Of a stretch of DNA of 64,000 nucleotides, positions 1 through 11,500 are shown piece by piece; positions within the stretch are counted from its first letter, which is position 1, and every line of letters starts with the position of its first letter. This stretch comes from Trifolium pratense (lineage: Eukaryota; Streptophyta; Magnoliopsida; Fabales; Fabaceae). Where the stretch lies: contig NC_060064.1 of assembly GCF_020283565.1 (NCBI RefSeq), forward strand, positions 16,946,337-17,010,336. Reading direction: 5' to 3'. The position numbers and the translations under genes were made by a program. The notes beneath the pieces are model-generated. The model was not told the DNA's origin. It was given only the letters and a program-made list of their open reading frames with translations, and did no database searches.

Positions 1-35
1 CGTCGCCTGCGTTTCGGAAAGCCATACATCACAGC

Positions 36-752
36 TTACCCTATTATATATGACAGCCTGGGGATGGACGGCATCGGGGGCAGCAACATCTTGTGGGGGA
101 TGGGGGTCAATTTCAGGAACATTGACAGAGGGAGGGGCAGCAGCAGCGAGGGTAGGGGGATCATTCTCGGGAACGTTGACGGGCGGAGGGTAATCATTTT
201 CGGGAACGTATCCGGGGGGAGGGATAGCAGCAACACCGGAAGGGGAACCATTTTCGGGAACGTATCCGGGGGGAGGGATAGCAGCAACACCGGAAGGGGA
301 ACCATTTTCAGGAACTTGGGTGGGGGGAGGGCCATCAGCAGCACGGGGAGGGGAGTAGTTTCCAGGAAAGTAGAGGGATGAACCGGGGGGGTACCAGCAG
401 CATTCAAGGTTTCTATTAAAGTTAACGGACCACGTGGAAGGAGATGTTCCACTGTCGGTGGATATACAATGTCGTTCATGTCAATGTCTCGGACAGCCAT
501 TATAAATCTATTGTTACCCTCGTAGTGGAGGTGGACCCAAAGCCCCAACGGTTGACCATAGTGAATAAAGAGTTTGTATAATCGGTAGATGTAACCATAT
601 GTTGTTGATTTACTTAGCAGTATCTCAAACTTTGATCCTATTGCATCTTCCAGAAATACCCTTTCGGTAAGTTCGCCCTTGAACCGGTTGTAAAAGTAGT
701 CTGGAAGACGTGCAATGTCCTGCAGATTGGTAACAATATTATTGACAACCAT
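36..752 (-). CDS. B3-like domain protein with proline-rich repeat tail (possible)
   Basis: Open frame of 238 codons from the first ATG (752); the frame extends upstream only to a TTG. Residues of about 10-90 resemble a diverged plant B3 DNA-binding fold: an LPDYF start, a VFLED strand, GSKFEILL, a hydrophobic core and a FIMAVRD end. The remaining 130 residues are Leu/Pro-rich and built largely from an 18-residue in-frame repeat (PLPVLLLSLPPDTFPKM type) encoded by a 54-bp tandem repeat. B3-like proteins of this size are common around plant transposons. The tail may be out-of-frame repeat expansion rather than functional protein. The 5' end could be an internal exon, since the ATG lies directly in the domain start. 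Function unknown. The B3 assignment rests on pattern only and is moderately uncertain. Confidence 0.45.
   Translation of the reverse strand: MVVNNIVTNLQDIARLPDYFYNRFKGELTERVFLEDAIGSKFEILLSKSTTYGYIYRLYKLFIHYGQPLGLWVHLHYEGNNRFIMAVRDIDMNDIVYPPTVEHLLPRGPLTLIETLNAAGTPPVHPSTFLETTPLPVLLMALPPPKFLKMVPLPVLLLSLPPDTFPKMVPLPVLLLSLPPDTFPKMITLRPSTFPRMIPLPSLLLPLPLSMFLKLTPIPHKMLLPPMPSIPRLSYIIG
201..310. repeat. 54-bp in-frame coding tandem repeat
   Basis: Two near-perfect 54-bp units start at 201 and 255, with a decayed third. A length of 54 is divisible by 3, so copy changes keep the B3-like frame open and add 18 residues each. Confidence 0.85.
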
Positions 753-2152
753 TGGAATAATCAAACAGCAATGATTGGAGCCATGATCGAATATGTGTCA
801 TTACAGCCAACGTAGAACGGATTGCTTGAAACACAAGTCCCGCGTTGTAAACAAACATAATAACTGACACGTCTGTGTATTTTAACCATCTAAAACAAGA
901 CCATAAAACAAACAACAATACAAGCTACACCAAATACAAACATTGAATTCGTCAAAAATCAATAAAAATAAATATAAGCATTGAAGATGTGCAGTTTTGT
1001 TGTATTCGTGTGAATGGTTATGTGAGTATGAATATAGTTGTGGCCAATTCGGCAAACAGTCCTAGTTATTACGGTGATTGAAGTATCGGCACTTATTTCC
1101 ATATAAACAAACGGGCCTTAGATTGAAAGATTTGATTTAACAAATAATCAATATAATCAATGGTAGGGTGGTTCACTGCTCCCCCTGTAGTGAAAAAAGC
1201 AATTTCGGGATCTGGTATCGTGCTGTGTGGAACAAATAACTTGGAGGCATATGTACAACCAAGATTAACCTTACCAACAAAAACAAACAAACAAAATTCC
1301 CAACAAATGATAAAAGCAACAACTACAAGAAAAATAAAATAAGGAAAAACCAAAAAAATACTACTGATCCTGTGAAGTTGAAATTAACAGTGGAAACAGT
1401 TATATGCGAAAAAACACTAAATGCAAGCAACAACAAAAAAATCATCTCAAAATTAATAAGCCCTTTTGTTGCGATCATGTGAATATGCATGCAATAGCAA
1501 ACAATACTTATACAATCAATGTTTCCCAACAATACGCAGTCAAACAAAGCAACAGGTTCAAGGTATATACATCTGTTCAAAACAAAAACAAAAAAATATA
1601 CGTATATACACATCTAGTATGTAAAGATCGGGTGAAAGCCTTAACTCAGAGAAGAGAAGAACAAAAAAAAAACAGATCCAAGCCATCACTCACAAACAAT
1701 GCCGTTCAAACAAAATATAAAATAAAAATAAAAATAAAAAAAACCCACAAACAATATCAGATTCAACAGCGTTACCTTCTCCGGGTCAAGATGTATACAG
1801 AAAGTTCTGAACTGGAAAACCATCTTCGGTCACTGCTGAGAGCAGCGTCGTACAGTAGAGGTGGCGAGTTGGAGTAGGGCAAACCAGGAAAGTGCACGTT
1901 TGTCTTCTGGTTCTGTTGCTATGTGCAGTAGGTTGAACTTGAAGGGGTTTCTGTGCACTTGTGTTGGATAATGTGTTTTGGTGGTGTCTTTTCAAATCTT
2001 CAGAGAGTGATTCATTGGTGGGGAATGGCGTGTGACTAGGGAGGAGCGCCTTACTCCTTTCAATTATGGTAACCAAATACTAGTATAGCACAGTAGTAAG
2101 AGACTTGTTTTGTTTGTGTCACCATAACCGATAATATTTGTGGGAGGGGATT
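753..2152. other. AT-rich region with no recognisable gene
   Basis: Short frames exist on both strands (for example 1404-1877 plus and 1786-2076 minus), but their composition is A-run driven and no domain is visible. The 1786-2076 minus frame could be a distant exon; nothing supports it. Confidence 0.5.
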
Positions 2153-2293
2153 ACATGACTGTCACCTGGGAAAGTCAAGGTGACTTTGATCCATTCTTGT
2201 CCGTTCGATCAATCATGTGGCTATACATGACTGTCACGTGGGAAAGTCAAGGTGACTTTGATCCATTCTTGTCCGTTCGATCAATCATGTGGC
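2153..2293. repeat. 72-bp direct repeat, two copies
   Basis: The second copy starts at 2225. Each copy carries the imperfect palindrome AAAGTCA-AGG-TGACTTT, which places TTGAC/TGAC (W-box-like) cores on both strands. Copies differ at one visible base (CACCTGGG versus CACGTGGG), which creates a CACGTG E/G-box in copy 2. Confidence 0.85.
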
Positions 2294-2518
2294 AATTCGT
2301 TGCTACATTATAGTGTGGGTATGGTTTGATCCGTCGGATTTAGACCATCTGCAACTATCGTTATACCGACAAAAATTCGAGTTCAATCTACATTGCCGAA
2401 TTTCACATGAACAGTCGTGGTCAATTAAAGCGCAAAAATTATGTTTTTAAACTACATAAAATCTTTACCGAAAGACAAACGGATAGGCCTAATATTTTAA
2501 AAATATTGTTAAAAATAG

Positions 2519-2945
2519 GTAGCGGATGCGTAAAAATAGGGCGCGAGAAACTCGTAGGTAGCGGATGAGTAAAAATAGGGCGCGAGAAACTCGTAGGTAG
2601 CGGATGAGTAAAAATATGACACACGAAAAACTCGTAAGTAGCGGATGCGTAAAAATAGGGCACGAGAAACTCGTAGGTAGCGGATGAGTAAAAATAGGGC
2701 GCGAGAAACTCGTAGGTAGCGGATGAGTAAAAATAGGGCGCGCGAGAAACTCGTACGTAGTGGATGAATAAAAATAGGGCGCACGAGAAACTCGTACGTA
2801 GCGGGATGAGTAATAATAGTGCGCGCGAGAAATTCGTAGGTAGCGGGTGAGTAAAAATATGACGCGCGAGAAACTCGTAGGTAGTGGATGAGTAAAAATA
2901 CGGCTTGAGCATTAATATAGCGGATGAGTAAAAAATATGACGCGC
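2519..2945. repeat. 39-bp minisatellite, about 11 copies
   Basis: Unit core is GTAGCGGATGAGTAAAAATA followed by GGGCGCGAGAAACTC. Unit starts are visible at 2519, 2558 and 2597, giving a 39-bp period that drifts to 41-42 bp where GCGCGCG is expanded. A length of 39 is a multiple of 3, so long spurious frames run through it on the minus strand; these are not genes. Confidence 0.9.
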
Positions 2946-3942
2946 AAGAATTATTAATGTTTTTTACCTGGTTCAATTTGAGCATTAGAAATAAAAAAAA
3001 ATAAAAATATAAATAAGAATAAAATAAATCGGCCCGGACTGAAAGCCCGACTACCCGTACCGGGTTCGGACACTAATTTTGATATAAATAGGAGCCGCTA
3101 TTATAGCTTTTATACCCTTATAAAGTAGGGCATATCTAGTGTTTGGCCTTTAAAGTGGTGAGAATTATGACTTGTGTCTAACAAGTCAAATTGTACTAGT
3201 GCATATTGTGACAAATAGTAACAAGTCCATTTTAAAGTACAAGTACTTTCTAGTTCCAAAAGTAACTGGTGTGCAGTACCTGTGACCTGTACCACCAGTT
3301 TGTGTGAAAGTGAAATCGTTTTTGGTGATGGGTCCCACCCCAAACTTCCTTAACCTTTCACCTACTTCGTAAATGTGCATAGGAAAATGTGCATAGGAAG
3401 TGGATGGTTTGCCTGACTGCTGTCCTCTAACTTTATTGCGGGACTGCACCTGCCTTTCAATTGTTTCAGTCCATCCGATTAATCCAACCATTGATATCAT
3501 GTCACATATCCTTTTTATTTCTTTTTTAAAATTTAAAATTAAAATAAAAATGGAAACATGGTGCTGGTTGAACCACACAATTGATCCAATGGTCCATAAC
3601 AATTGAAGTGTGTGCGGGGGAGACCAAACCTTTTTTAAAATAAAAAAAACATTTTTTGTCAAAAAATAGTATTACTTTTAGTTAATTAAGCCTTCGAATG
3701 TTTATTTAACTTAATTAACCATTCTGAAAAAGAAAAAAACAGTAATTAATTAATGAGATAATGAGATTAGGAGAACAATTACAAACACTTAACAAATACA
3801 CACTTAACACTAAGTCCAAACACTTACAAACACAGTTACAAACACTTACACAAATACACAATTACAAACACTAAGTACACAATTACAAACACTTATAACA
3901 GTTCACATAAACTGGCAATTACAATGACTAAAACACTTAATA
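2946..3942. other. Gene-free stretch with ACAAACACTT low-complexity tract
   Basis: No convincing gene. About 3779-3905 is a low-complexity tract of interspersed ACAAACACTTA words just past the GRF gene stop codon, so it could be part of its 3' UTR. Confidence 0.5.
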
Positions 3943-4489
3943 CTAGCAGTAGCAGTTCATTAGAAACACAACATTCATTAACATAGACAACACCAATAAA
4001 GTCACTACAATTTTGACCGTCATCCTCTGATCATTAAATTTCTTTTCAACTTCTTCAGTTTTCTTCCTTCCATCTTCAATAACCCCTAAAAAAAACTTTG
4101 ACAGTGCATCAATTCTGCCATCGTCAACTTCATCAACATCAAAGATCTCATCTTCTTCATCAACCCAAATAAACATATTACATGTGGTTGGCATCTAGCA
4201 ACAATAATCCATAACATAAAAGTATTGAGAAAAAATTAAAATAAAAAATCGCACAAAAGTTAATTTAATTGTAAATTACTACCATCCAAAATGGACACCT
4301 CCAGAACTGTCTCCCTGCATGAATACCCTTTTTTGCAGTCAAAAGTATAGTATGAAAGCCGCAACGACACAATCTTCCCCGGCGAGAAACTGACGACGAA
4401 GGTACAGACATGGAAGAATGAGATTGGGAATTATTGCTTTCGTTTCTGCTACCGCCGCATCTTCGATTGTTGATTCGATTACCTTCCAT
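3943..4489 (-). CDS. GRF-type zinc-finger protein with C-terminal membrane helix
   Basis: Two exons on the minus strand: 4489-4283 (69 codons from ATG) and 4194-3943 (83 codons plus stop). They are joined by a phase-0 intron with GT at 4282-4281 and AG at 4196-4195. The 152-residue product has a Ser/Asn-rich N-terminus, then a GRF zinc finger: CRCG (Cys41, Cys43), HAGRQFWRCP (Gly59-Arg60, Cys65) and, across the intron, Cys74 followed by FIWVDEED. The intron splits the finger before the last Cys, so the splice is strongly supported: neither exon is a finger alone. An acidic linker, a Lys/Glu-rich helix and one hydrophobic segment (residues ~128-151) end the protein. Small GRF-plus-membrane-helix proteins are a large, poorly characterised plant family, often near Mutator-like elements. 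Substrate unknown; GRF fingers in other proteins bind nucleic acid. Confidence 0.8.
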
Positions 4490-4858
4490 AAGTCACAAAT
4501 TCTGGAGCACGAAAGCTTTTATGAGGAGAGCGGAGAGAAAAAATTAGAGGAAGAAGACGATTAAAAGGGAGAGGGTCTGAAGAAGTGGAATAAATTTAGG
4601 GTTTTGACTTTAAAAGATATGTCACATAATAACTGGGCCGGGTATGTAACTGGGCCGGGTATATAACTGGGCCGCTGCTGATATTTTAACCTTATATTTG
4701 CATCATTTTTTATTAAAAAATTATTAATTAATAATAATGCTAAACATGAGGAGTCTAATAAAAATTATTTTTTAGATACATTGGTAGATTGATATATCTA
4801 GAGTGTATCTAATAATTATTCAACATATAAGTCTACAACCTGATTTCAAAATAATTTT
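4490..4858. other. Upstream region of the GRF gene; 17-bp repeat
   Basis: No gene. At 4631-4676 a 17-bp unit beginning AACTGGGCCGGGTAT occurs two and a half times. The rest is AT-rich. Confidence 0.6.
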
Positions 4859-4950
4859 TCTCATTTTTTCTTCATCTTGTTTGTTCTTCTTTTGGTTCCA
4901 CCCATTCTTCATCTTCCTTAGATTTGCAAATCATACCTTATAAAACTTCA

Positions 4951-5579
4951 ATGACAGCAACGAAATCTATAATAGGGTATATATTTTACCCAAGTGATGA
5001 AGAACTCGTAAATTACTACTTGAAACACAAATAATTTTGTGATGATTTTATGGTCGACAACATAGCTCATATTCATCTTCTCAACTTTGCACCATCAGAA
5101 TTACCACGTATATGTCATTAATTTTCTACAACATTTTTTTTCTTGTTTAATGGGGTTATATATGAAATGGTGGTTTTTTTATCTTTTATTTTTCTCATTC
5201 TTGTGTTTATATAAATGTGATATGTTACAGCAAAGTTGAAGATGAAATCAGATGAGAAAGAAGGATTTTTCTTTACTTGTCTTGATTTGATGAAGATGAA
5301 CAAAATTACAAGGTGTGATGGAAAAGCAACGGGTGGTTATTGGAAGATTAGCGGCAAAGGTTGTATAATCAATAAAAAAGACACACTAACAATGTTATTT
5401 GTAGAAAAAATACTGTTCTTTTCTATACTTCTCTTCATGAAAAAAACAACTGGGTTATTCACGAATACCATGCAATTGAAGCAATTTGTCCTCACAACAA
5501 GGTATATGGTTTTCATGTTGTTTGTGTTGAAATGAAAAAACCTTTCAGCCATCCTCGACATCTTCAGGCCTTCCCCTAA
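4951..5579 (+). pseudogene. NAC-domain transcription factor pseudogene, copy 1
   Basis: Starts MTATKSIIGYIFYPSDEELV, matching NAC subdomain A (GFRFHPTDEELV), then an in-frame TAA at 5032-5034. After the stop the same frame continues with subdomain B-like VDNIAHIHLLNFAPSELP. A GTATATG donor-like site near 5107 and TTACAG acceptor near 5232 mark the usual first NAC intron. Exon 2 encodes EGFFFTCLD...ATGGYWKISGKG (subdomain C). A frameshift near 5380-5400 then moves the frame before RKNTVLFY and KNNWVIHEYH (subdomain D) and VYGFHVVCVEMKK (E). The frame ends at TAA 5577-5579 within the minisatellite. Stop and frameshift make it non-coding as a NAC factor. The regulatory C-terminal domain is absent. 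Confidence 0.85.
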
Positions 5580-6080
5580 CCCATAGAGGTCTTCCTCTCA
5601 CCTTTCAGCCATCCTCGACATCTTCAGGCCTTCCCATAACCCATAGAGGTCTTCCTCTCACATTTCAGCCATCCTCGACATCTTCAGGCCTTCCCCTAAC
5701 CCATAGAGGTCTTCCTATCACCTTTCAGCCATCCTCGACATCTTCAGGCCTTCCCATAACCCATATAGGTCTTCCTCTCACCTTTCAGCCATCCTCGACA
5801 TCTTCAGGCCTTCCCATAACCCATAGAGGTCTTCCTCTCACATTTCAGCCATCCTCGACATCTTCAGGCCTTCCCCTAACCCATAGAGGTCTTCCTATCA
5901 CCTTTCAGCCATCCTCGACATCTTCAGGCCTTCCCATAACCCATATAGGTCTTCCTCTCACCTTTCAGCCATCCTCGACATCTTCAGGCCTTCCCCTAAC
6001 CCATAGAGGTCTTCCTCTCACCTTTCAGCCATCCTCGACATCTTCAGGCCTTCCCATAACCCATATAGGTCTTCCTCTCA
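5541..6080. repeat. 60-bp minisatellite, 9 units (copy 1)
   Basis: Nine exact 60-bp units begin at 5541, 5601 and so on. Variant sites (CCCTAAC/CCATAAC, TAGAGG/TATAGG, CTCTCAC/CTATCAC, CACC/CACA) show units 2-4 repeated as 5-7, a 180-bp higher-order unit. Confidence 0.95.
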
Positions 6081-6177
6081 CCTTTCCTCATTTTTTCTTC
6101 ATCTTGTTTGTTCTTCTTTTGGTTCCACCCATTCTTCATCTTCCTTAGATTTGCAAATCATACCTTATAAAACTTCA

Positions 6178-6808
6178 ATGACAGCAACGAAATCTATAAT
6201 AGGGTATATATTTTACCCAAGTGATGAAGAACTCGTAAATTACTACTTGAAACACAAATAATTTTGTGATGATTTTATGGTCGACAACATAGCTCATATT
6301 CATCTTCTCAACTTTGCACCATCAGAATTACCACGTATATGTCATTAATTTTCTACAACATTTTTTTTTTCTTGTTTAATGGGGTTATATATGAAATGGT
6401 GGTTTTTTTATCTTTTATTTTTCTCATTCTTGTGTTTATATAAATGTGATATGTTACAGCAAAGTTGAAGATGAAATCAGATGAGAAAGAAGGATTTTTC
6501 TTTACTTGTCTTGATTTGATGAAGATGAACAAAATTACAAGGTGTGATGGAAAAGCAACGGGTGGTTATTGGAAGATTAGCGGCAAAGGTTGTATAATCA
6601 ATAAAAAAGACACACTAACAATGTTATTTGTAGAAAAAATACTGTTCTTTTCTATACTTCTCTTCATGAAAAAAACAACTGGGTTATTCACGAATACCAT
6701 GCAATTGAAGCAATTTGTCCTCACAACAAGGTATATGGTTTTCATGTTGTTTGTGTTGAAATGAAAAAACCTTTCAGCCATCCTCGACATCTTCAGGCCT
6801 TCCCCTAA
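6178..6808 (+). pseudogene. NAC-domain pseudogene, copy 2
   Basis: Near-identical second copy of the broken NAC gene, 1227-1229 bp downstream of copy 1. It carries the same early stop and the same frameshift, so both lesions predate the triplication. Confidence 0.85.
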
Positions 6809-7309
6809 CCCATAGAGGTCTTCCTCTCACCTTTCAGCCATCCTCGACATCTTCAGGCCTTCCCATAACCCATAGAGGTCTTCCTCTCACATTTCAGCCA
6901 TCCTCGACATCTTCAGGCCTTCCCCTAACCCATAGAGGTCTTCCTATCACCTTTCAGCCATCCTCGACATCTTCAGGCCTTCCCATAACCCATATAGGTC
7001 TTCCTCTCACCTTTCAGCCATCCTCGACATCTTCAGGCCTTCCCATAACCCATAGAGGTCTTCCTCTCACATTTCAGCCATCCTCGACATCTTCAGGCCT
7101 TCCCCTAACCCATAGAGGTCTTCCTATCACCTTTCAGCCATCCTCGACATCTTCAGGCCTTCCCATAACCCATATAGGTCTTCCTCTCACCTTTCAGCCA
7201 TCCTCGACATCTTCAGGCCTTCCCCTAACCCATAGAGGTCTTCCTCTCACCTTTCAGCCATCCTCGACATCTTCAGGCCTTCCCATAACCCATATAGGTC
7301 TTCCTCTCA
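6770..7309. repeat. 60-bp minisatellite, 9 units (copy 2)
   Basis: Same nine units in the same variant order as the array at 5541, carried along by the larger duplication. Confidence 0.95.
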
Positions 7310-7406
7310 CCTTTCCTCATTTTTTCTTCATCTTGTTTGTTCTTCTTTTGGTTCCACCCATTCTTCATCTTCCTTAGATTTGCAAATCATACCTTATAAA
7401 ACTTCA

Positions 7407-8036
7407 ATGACAGCAACGAAATCTATAATAGGGTATATATTTTACCCAAGTGATGAAGAACTCGTAAATTACTACTTGAAACACAAATAATTTTGTGATG
7501 ATTTTATGGTCGACAACATAGCTCATATTCATCTTCTCAACTTTGCACCATCAGAATTACCACGTATATGTCATTAATTTTCTACAACATTTTTTTTTCT
7601 TGTTTAATGGGGTTATATATGAAATGGTGGTTTTTTTATCTTTTATTTTTCTCATTCTTGTGTTTATATAAATGTGATATGTTACAGCAAAGTTGAAGAT
7701 GAAATCAGATGAGAAAGAAGGATTTTTCTTTACTTGTCTTGATTTTATGAAGATGAACAAAATTACAAGGTGTGATGGAAAAGCAACGGGTGGTTATTGG
7801 AAGATTAGCGGCAAAGGCTGTATAATCAATAAAAAAGACACACTAACAATGTTATTTGTAGAAAAAATACTGTTCTTTTCTATACTTCTCTTCATGAAAA
7901 AAACAACTGGGTTATTCACGAATACCATGCAATTGAAGCAATTTGTCCTCACAACAAGGTATATGGTTTTCATGTTGTTTGTGTTGAAATGAAAAAACCT
8001 TTCAGCCATCCTCGACATCTTCAGGCCTTCCCCTAA
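7407..8036 (+). pseudogene. NAC-domain pseudogene, copy 3
   Basis: Third copy, with the same stop and frameshift. It differs by one substitution in the LMKMN codon (to FMKMN) and another T-to-C near 7817. Its trailing minisatellite is cut after two units. Confidence 0.85.
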
Positions 8037-8114
8037 CCCATAGAGGTCTTCCTCTCACATTTCAGCCATCCTCGACATCTTCAGGCCTTCCCCTAACCCA
8101 TAGAGGTCTTCCTA
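7998..8114. repeat. 60-bp minisatellite, 2 units (copy 3)
   Basis: Two units only; the array stops at CTTCCTAT and unique sequence resumes. This is the right edge of the triplication. Confidence 0.9.
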
Positions 8115-8342
8115 TGTAAAGTTATGAATAAAATGGATAGTAACTAGTAACAAACGTGGGTCATTTAATTGGTGCTGAAAAACAATGTGCACAATTATTA
8201 CAACAACTGAAAAGAGTGTATGTGGAGAATAACACTACTCACTAGTATAAAACGCACACGCCTTTACAAGAGACAAGGGAGAATAACAACAGTCACTACT
8301 CACTAGTAATAATATTGTAAAACTCCACCACCCTTCAACAAA

Positions 8343-8585
8343 ATGTCATCCAACAACAACAAACGGACCCAGGCAACCCCTCCTCGCCAGTCACTTGAAG
8401 AAATGATTCTGAAGGATGCCAGGGATCGCATAGTGATTATGTTTGACGATCAGTTTATAATGGGTCCAATAAAAAACGATCCGGAACTGATTGCTAATGT
8501 GGAATCCCATCGAAGGCTAAAGCGCATGTACTACAATGAGTTCGTGAGCCTGTGGGGCGAGGAACCATATCCAGGTTTCTACTAA
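8343..8585 (+). CDS. Hypothetical 80-residue protein
   Basis: ATG-to-TAA frame of 80 codons with gene-like composition in an AT-rich setting: a basic/Gln/Asn-rich start, then charged residues and the end WGEEPYPGFY. A TATAAAA lies about 100 bp upstream (near 8247), and a CAACAAAATG context surrounds the start. No signal peptide, membrane segment or known domain. It may be an orphan gene or the remnant of a longer mobile-element gene. Function not recognised. Confidence 0.45.
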   Translation: MSSNNNKRTQATPPRQSLEEMILKDARDRIVIMFDDQFIMGPIKNDPELIANVESHRRLKRMYYNEFVSLWGEEPYPGFY

Positions 8586-11500
8586 ACACTGGAAAGATCA
8601 AAGCCGGCGAGGAACGTGCGTTGGTATTATCTCACAGTGTTTTATCTGTTTTAAACAAAATCAGAATGCTTTTGTGTTTTGAAAAATAATAAATATGTAT
8701 GCTTTTTGTGTTTTGAGTTAATAATCAGTATTTGTTTTGAAAAATTCTAATTTTACAAGACCACCTCTATGTGTTGTCCAGGGCAAGGTAAGTCCATAAA
8801 TTACACAAGTTATTTAAAATGTAGTAGTGGTTGTTAGGAAAAAAAAACTAAACCCGTAACCCTAAAAAAAGCTAAACCCCAATAAAAAATGAGTGAATAA
8901 TTCCGGCGGCTACTTTTTTATTGTTTTTTAGCAATAATTGCTACTTTATATTATAAACAAATAAAAAACGTAAATCTTCCTATAAAAAAACTAATAATAA
9001 AAGAAAAAGGAGAAAAAAAATCGTGTTTTTTTTGAATTGGTGTACCACGCGAGTACCACAGGTGTACCACGCGTGTACCCGTTGCAAAAAACAAAACAAA
9101 AAAAATAGGTACGGCGTCGGTGCGTACCGGGGGAGTACCATACGCGTACCGGTACCCGGTATGTATCCGGTACCGGTACTCGGTCTAAAATGGAGTACCC
9201 ATGCAACATAGGTGTGCACTGTTTATTCCAGCTTGAAGACAAACCAAGCCGTTAGAGCTAGTAGTTATATGCAAGTGGAAAAGTAAAAAATTGGAAAAGT
9301 AATGGTATTTGTGTCCCACTGGAGAGAACCCTTTCGCTTTGACCAAGTAGTTAGTCACTTGTCCTACTTGTTCACGTGCCCCTCTCTCTCTCTCTCTCCA
9401 GTATCTGGTTACTGTCTACCAGTCTTTCAATTGCTCTGACTGAGTTGCCGTCACTGTGCACTGCTTTCGCAGTTCAATCATTCTAACGTCAGTATTAGAA
9501 TAGTGCAAAAGCATCATAACGTCAGTAACAGTAAGAGCAGCATTATCGGTGCATGTGGCACCGTTTCTAAACTGAACAAAAACGGGACCAATATATTCTC
9601 TAATTTTAGCCCATTAAAGGTAGGTGACTTTCAATGCTTATGAGCCCTTAGATCAATCATGTGCCACGTGTCATTAATGCTTATGAGCCCTTATGACCGA
9701 TTTGGGCTACTTTGCGTCAAAAGCAATTCAATTTATTTATTTATATATTTATTTATTCTCATAGTATATTTACTGATGTTCTTCTTTTTTTATTATATGT
9801 GTAGGCTAGTGAGATCCATGGGGAGTACAAATCAAACAAGAGTCGCATGAAGTTTGTTATCTTTGTATGCATAATGTTATTTGTAATCTGTACAATGCTT
9901 ATGTCTGCATGAACTTTACCATAGTTTATGGTATGTGTTGACAAACATAATGTGACCATAGTTTATTTGCTTGAAAAATTATGCTCAATGTTGTCTTTGA
10001 AAAAAATTGTCTCTAAGCTGACCTAACAAAGGTAGCTGGGTACCAAAACAATATCCCAGTAGCAATTTGACCAGATCAATATTTCAAAGAAATTAGCGAA
10101 AGCTTTGTATTTTTAAAAAACTGTTTAACAATATTGTTAAGAGATCGGACAAATTCGAAGTTTGGCATTGCTAATGAATCTTATCTTGATGTAGTTAAAG
10201 CTTCTTATGATAATCCAACTACTTAAAAAACTCTCCTGCAAAATAAGGAGAAGAAAGAATAACAAAGAGCGAAGAGTAATATCGACTGTTGCAGTTGTCA
10301 CGGGTAATATCGATCAAATATAACTTTAAAAGTAAATATATCAATGGATACACAATATGTTAAGCAAGCCAAAAAGAAGTAAATTTCACATTAGAAAAAA
10401 CAAGTATTTTTTATTTTTTTTTTAATTTTAAAAAGTTAATTATACAATTTACTTATTTACCATTTTAGTTTTTGGTCTTGCTAACGATTTTCCAATGCGT
10501 CGACTTTATAAATTTCTATAAAAATTATATTAATGTTTACTATTTAAGATCTTAAATAGTGTCCGGGGCACTAGCATTTGCCATTAGTTTTTTAACTAAA
10601 ACTAATGACATGGACTAAAAAATATATAAAGTATGTACTCAGTACGTGTGTAGTGAATGGATGGAAATGAACACAACTTTTAGATTCATGTAACAACTTT
10701 TTCATGGATGATACATGAATGTGATCTAGGCTATCTAGCCATATATACTATAAATTTTTTTTCCAAACCTTTGTGCAGGCCGGTGCCCCCATTCTCCTCC
10801 AAGTGCCTCCGTCCCTGGTTACCGGAACACTTTGGAAAAAAGCATTCTGATATATAATTTTTTTTTACCTGAACACTTTGAAAAAAAGTGTGTAGGGATG
10901 TTTAGAAAAGTGTGTTTAAAAAAAAAGAAAAAATTTATATACCTGAACATTTTTTTCCAAAGTGTTCCGGTAACAAAAAAAAAAACGAAAAATGCTTAAT
11001 TGCACTACAGTGTTTGTCGTGAAATGTTTGGACCTATCATTGATAACCATATACATTATTACTCCTCGGTCCTACATTTTACATGCAATATCTCTACTAA
11101 CTAAGTAACTATAATCACGGGGACAATTTTTTTATTTTAAAAAGTATATTTAACTTGGACGAATATTTTGTTTGAAATATTTGATGGTAAACTAACAATT
11201 ATCAATTTATCACGTTAACACTTACTACGTATTATATAATAATATAATACTTTCATACAACAGTATATGAAAAAATAATAACGGAACTAGCGCATCATGC
11301 AAATCCAACGACAGTGCAAGTCGTGCCATTTAGCATTGCCGAAAAAAATTTACATATCAGAACATTTTTTTCCAAGATGAGTGTTAGTGACTGCACCTCC
11401 CTGCAATCTGGAGTGCAGCTAATCATAACCCTTCCCCTAACCATAGTTTCACTATTCTGCATTAAATACAAGCAGCAACATGTATCCCCCTTTTATGCAG

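Larger units (their letters stand above)
4859..8114. repeat. 1.23-kb tandem triplication (NAC pseudogene plus minisatellite)
   Basis: Three direct copies start near 4859, 6087 and 7316. Corresponding points are 1228-1229 bp apart (for example ATG at 4951, 6178, 7407). By eye the copies differ by only a few bases: poly-T length near 5137/6361/7591, a G/T change at the LMKMN/FMKMN codon, and a T/C change. Copy 3 is truncated within its minisatellite, with two units instead of nine. Such identity over 3.2 kb means a very recent duplication or possible assembly duplication. Confidence 0.93.

Noticed and set aside
1786..2076. 96-codon minus frame upstream of the B3-like ORF
   Set aside because: Could be an upstream exon, but no domain or convincing splice pairing supports it.
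2439..2985. Two overlapping minus-strand frames of about 157 codons
   Set aside because: They are translations of the 39-bp minisatellite, whose period is a multiple of three; no conserved protein.
5541..7309. Possible CRISPR-like arrays
   Set aside because: The 60-bp (and 39-bp) units are contiguous direct repeats without unique spacers, in a plant nuclear context.
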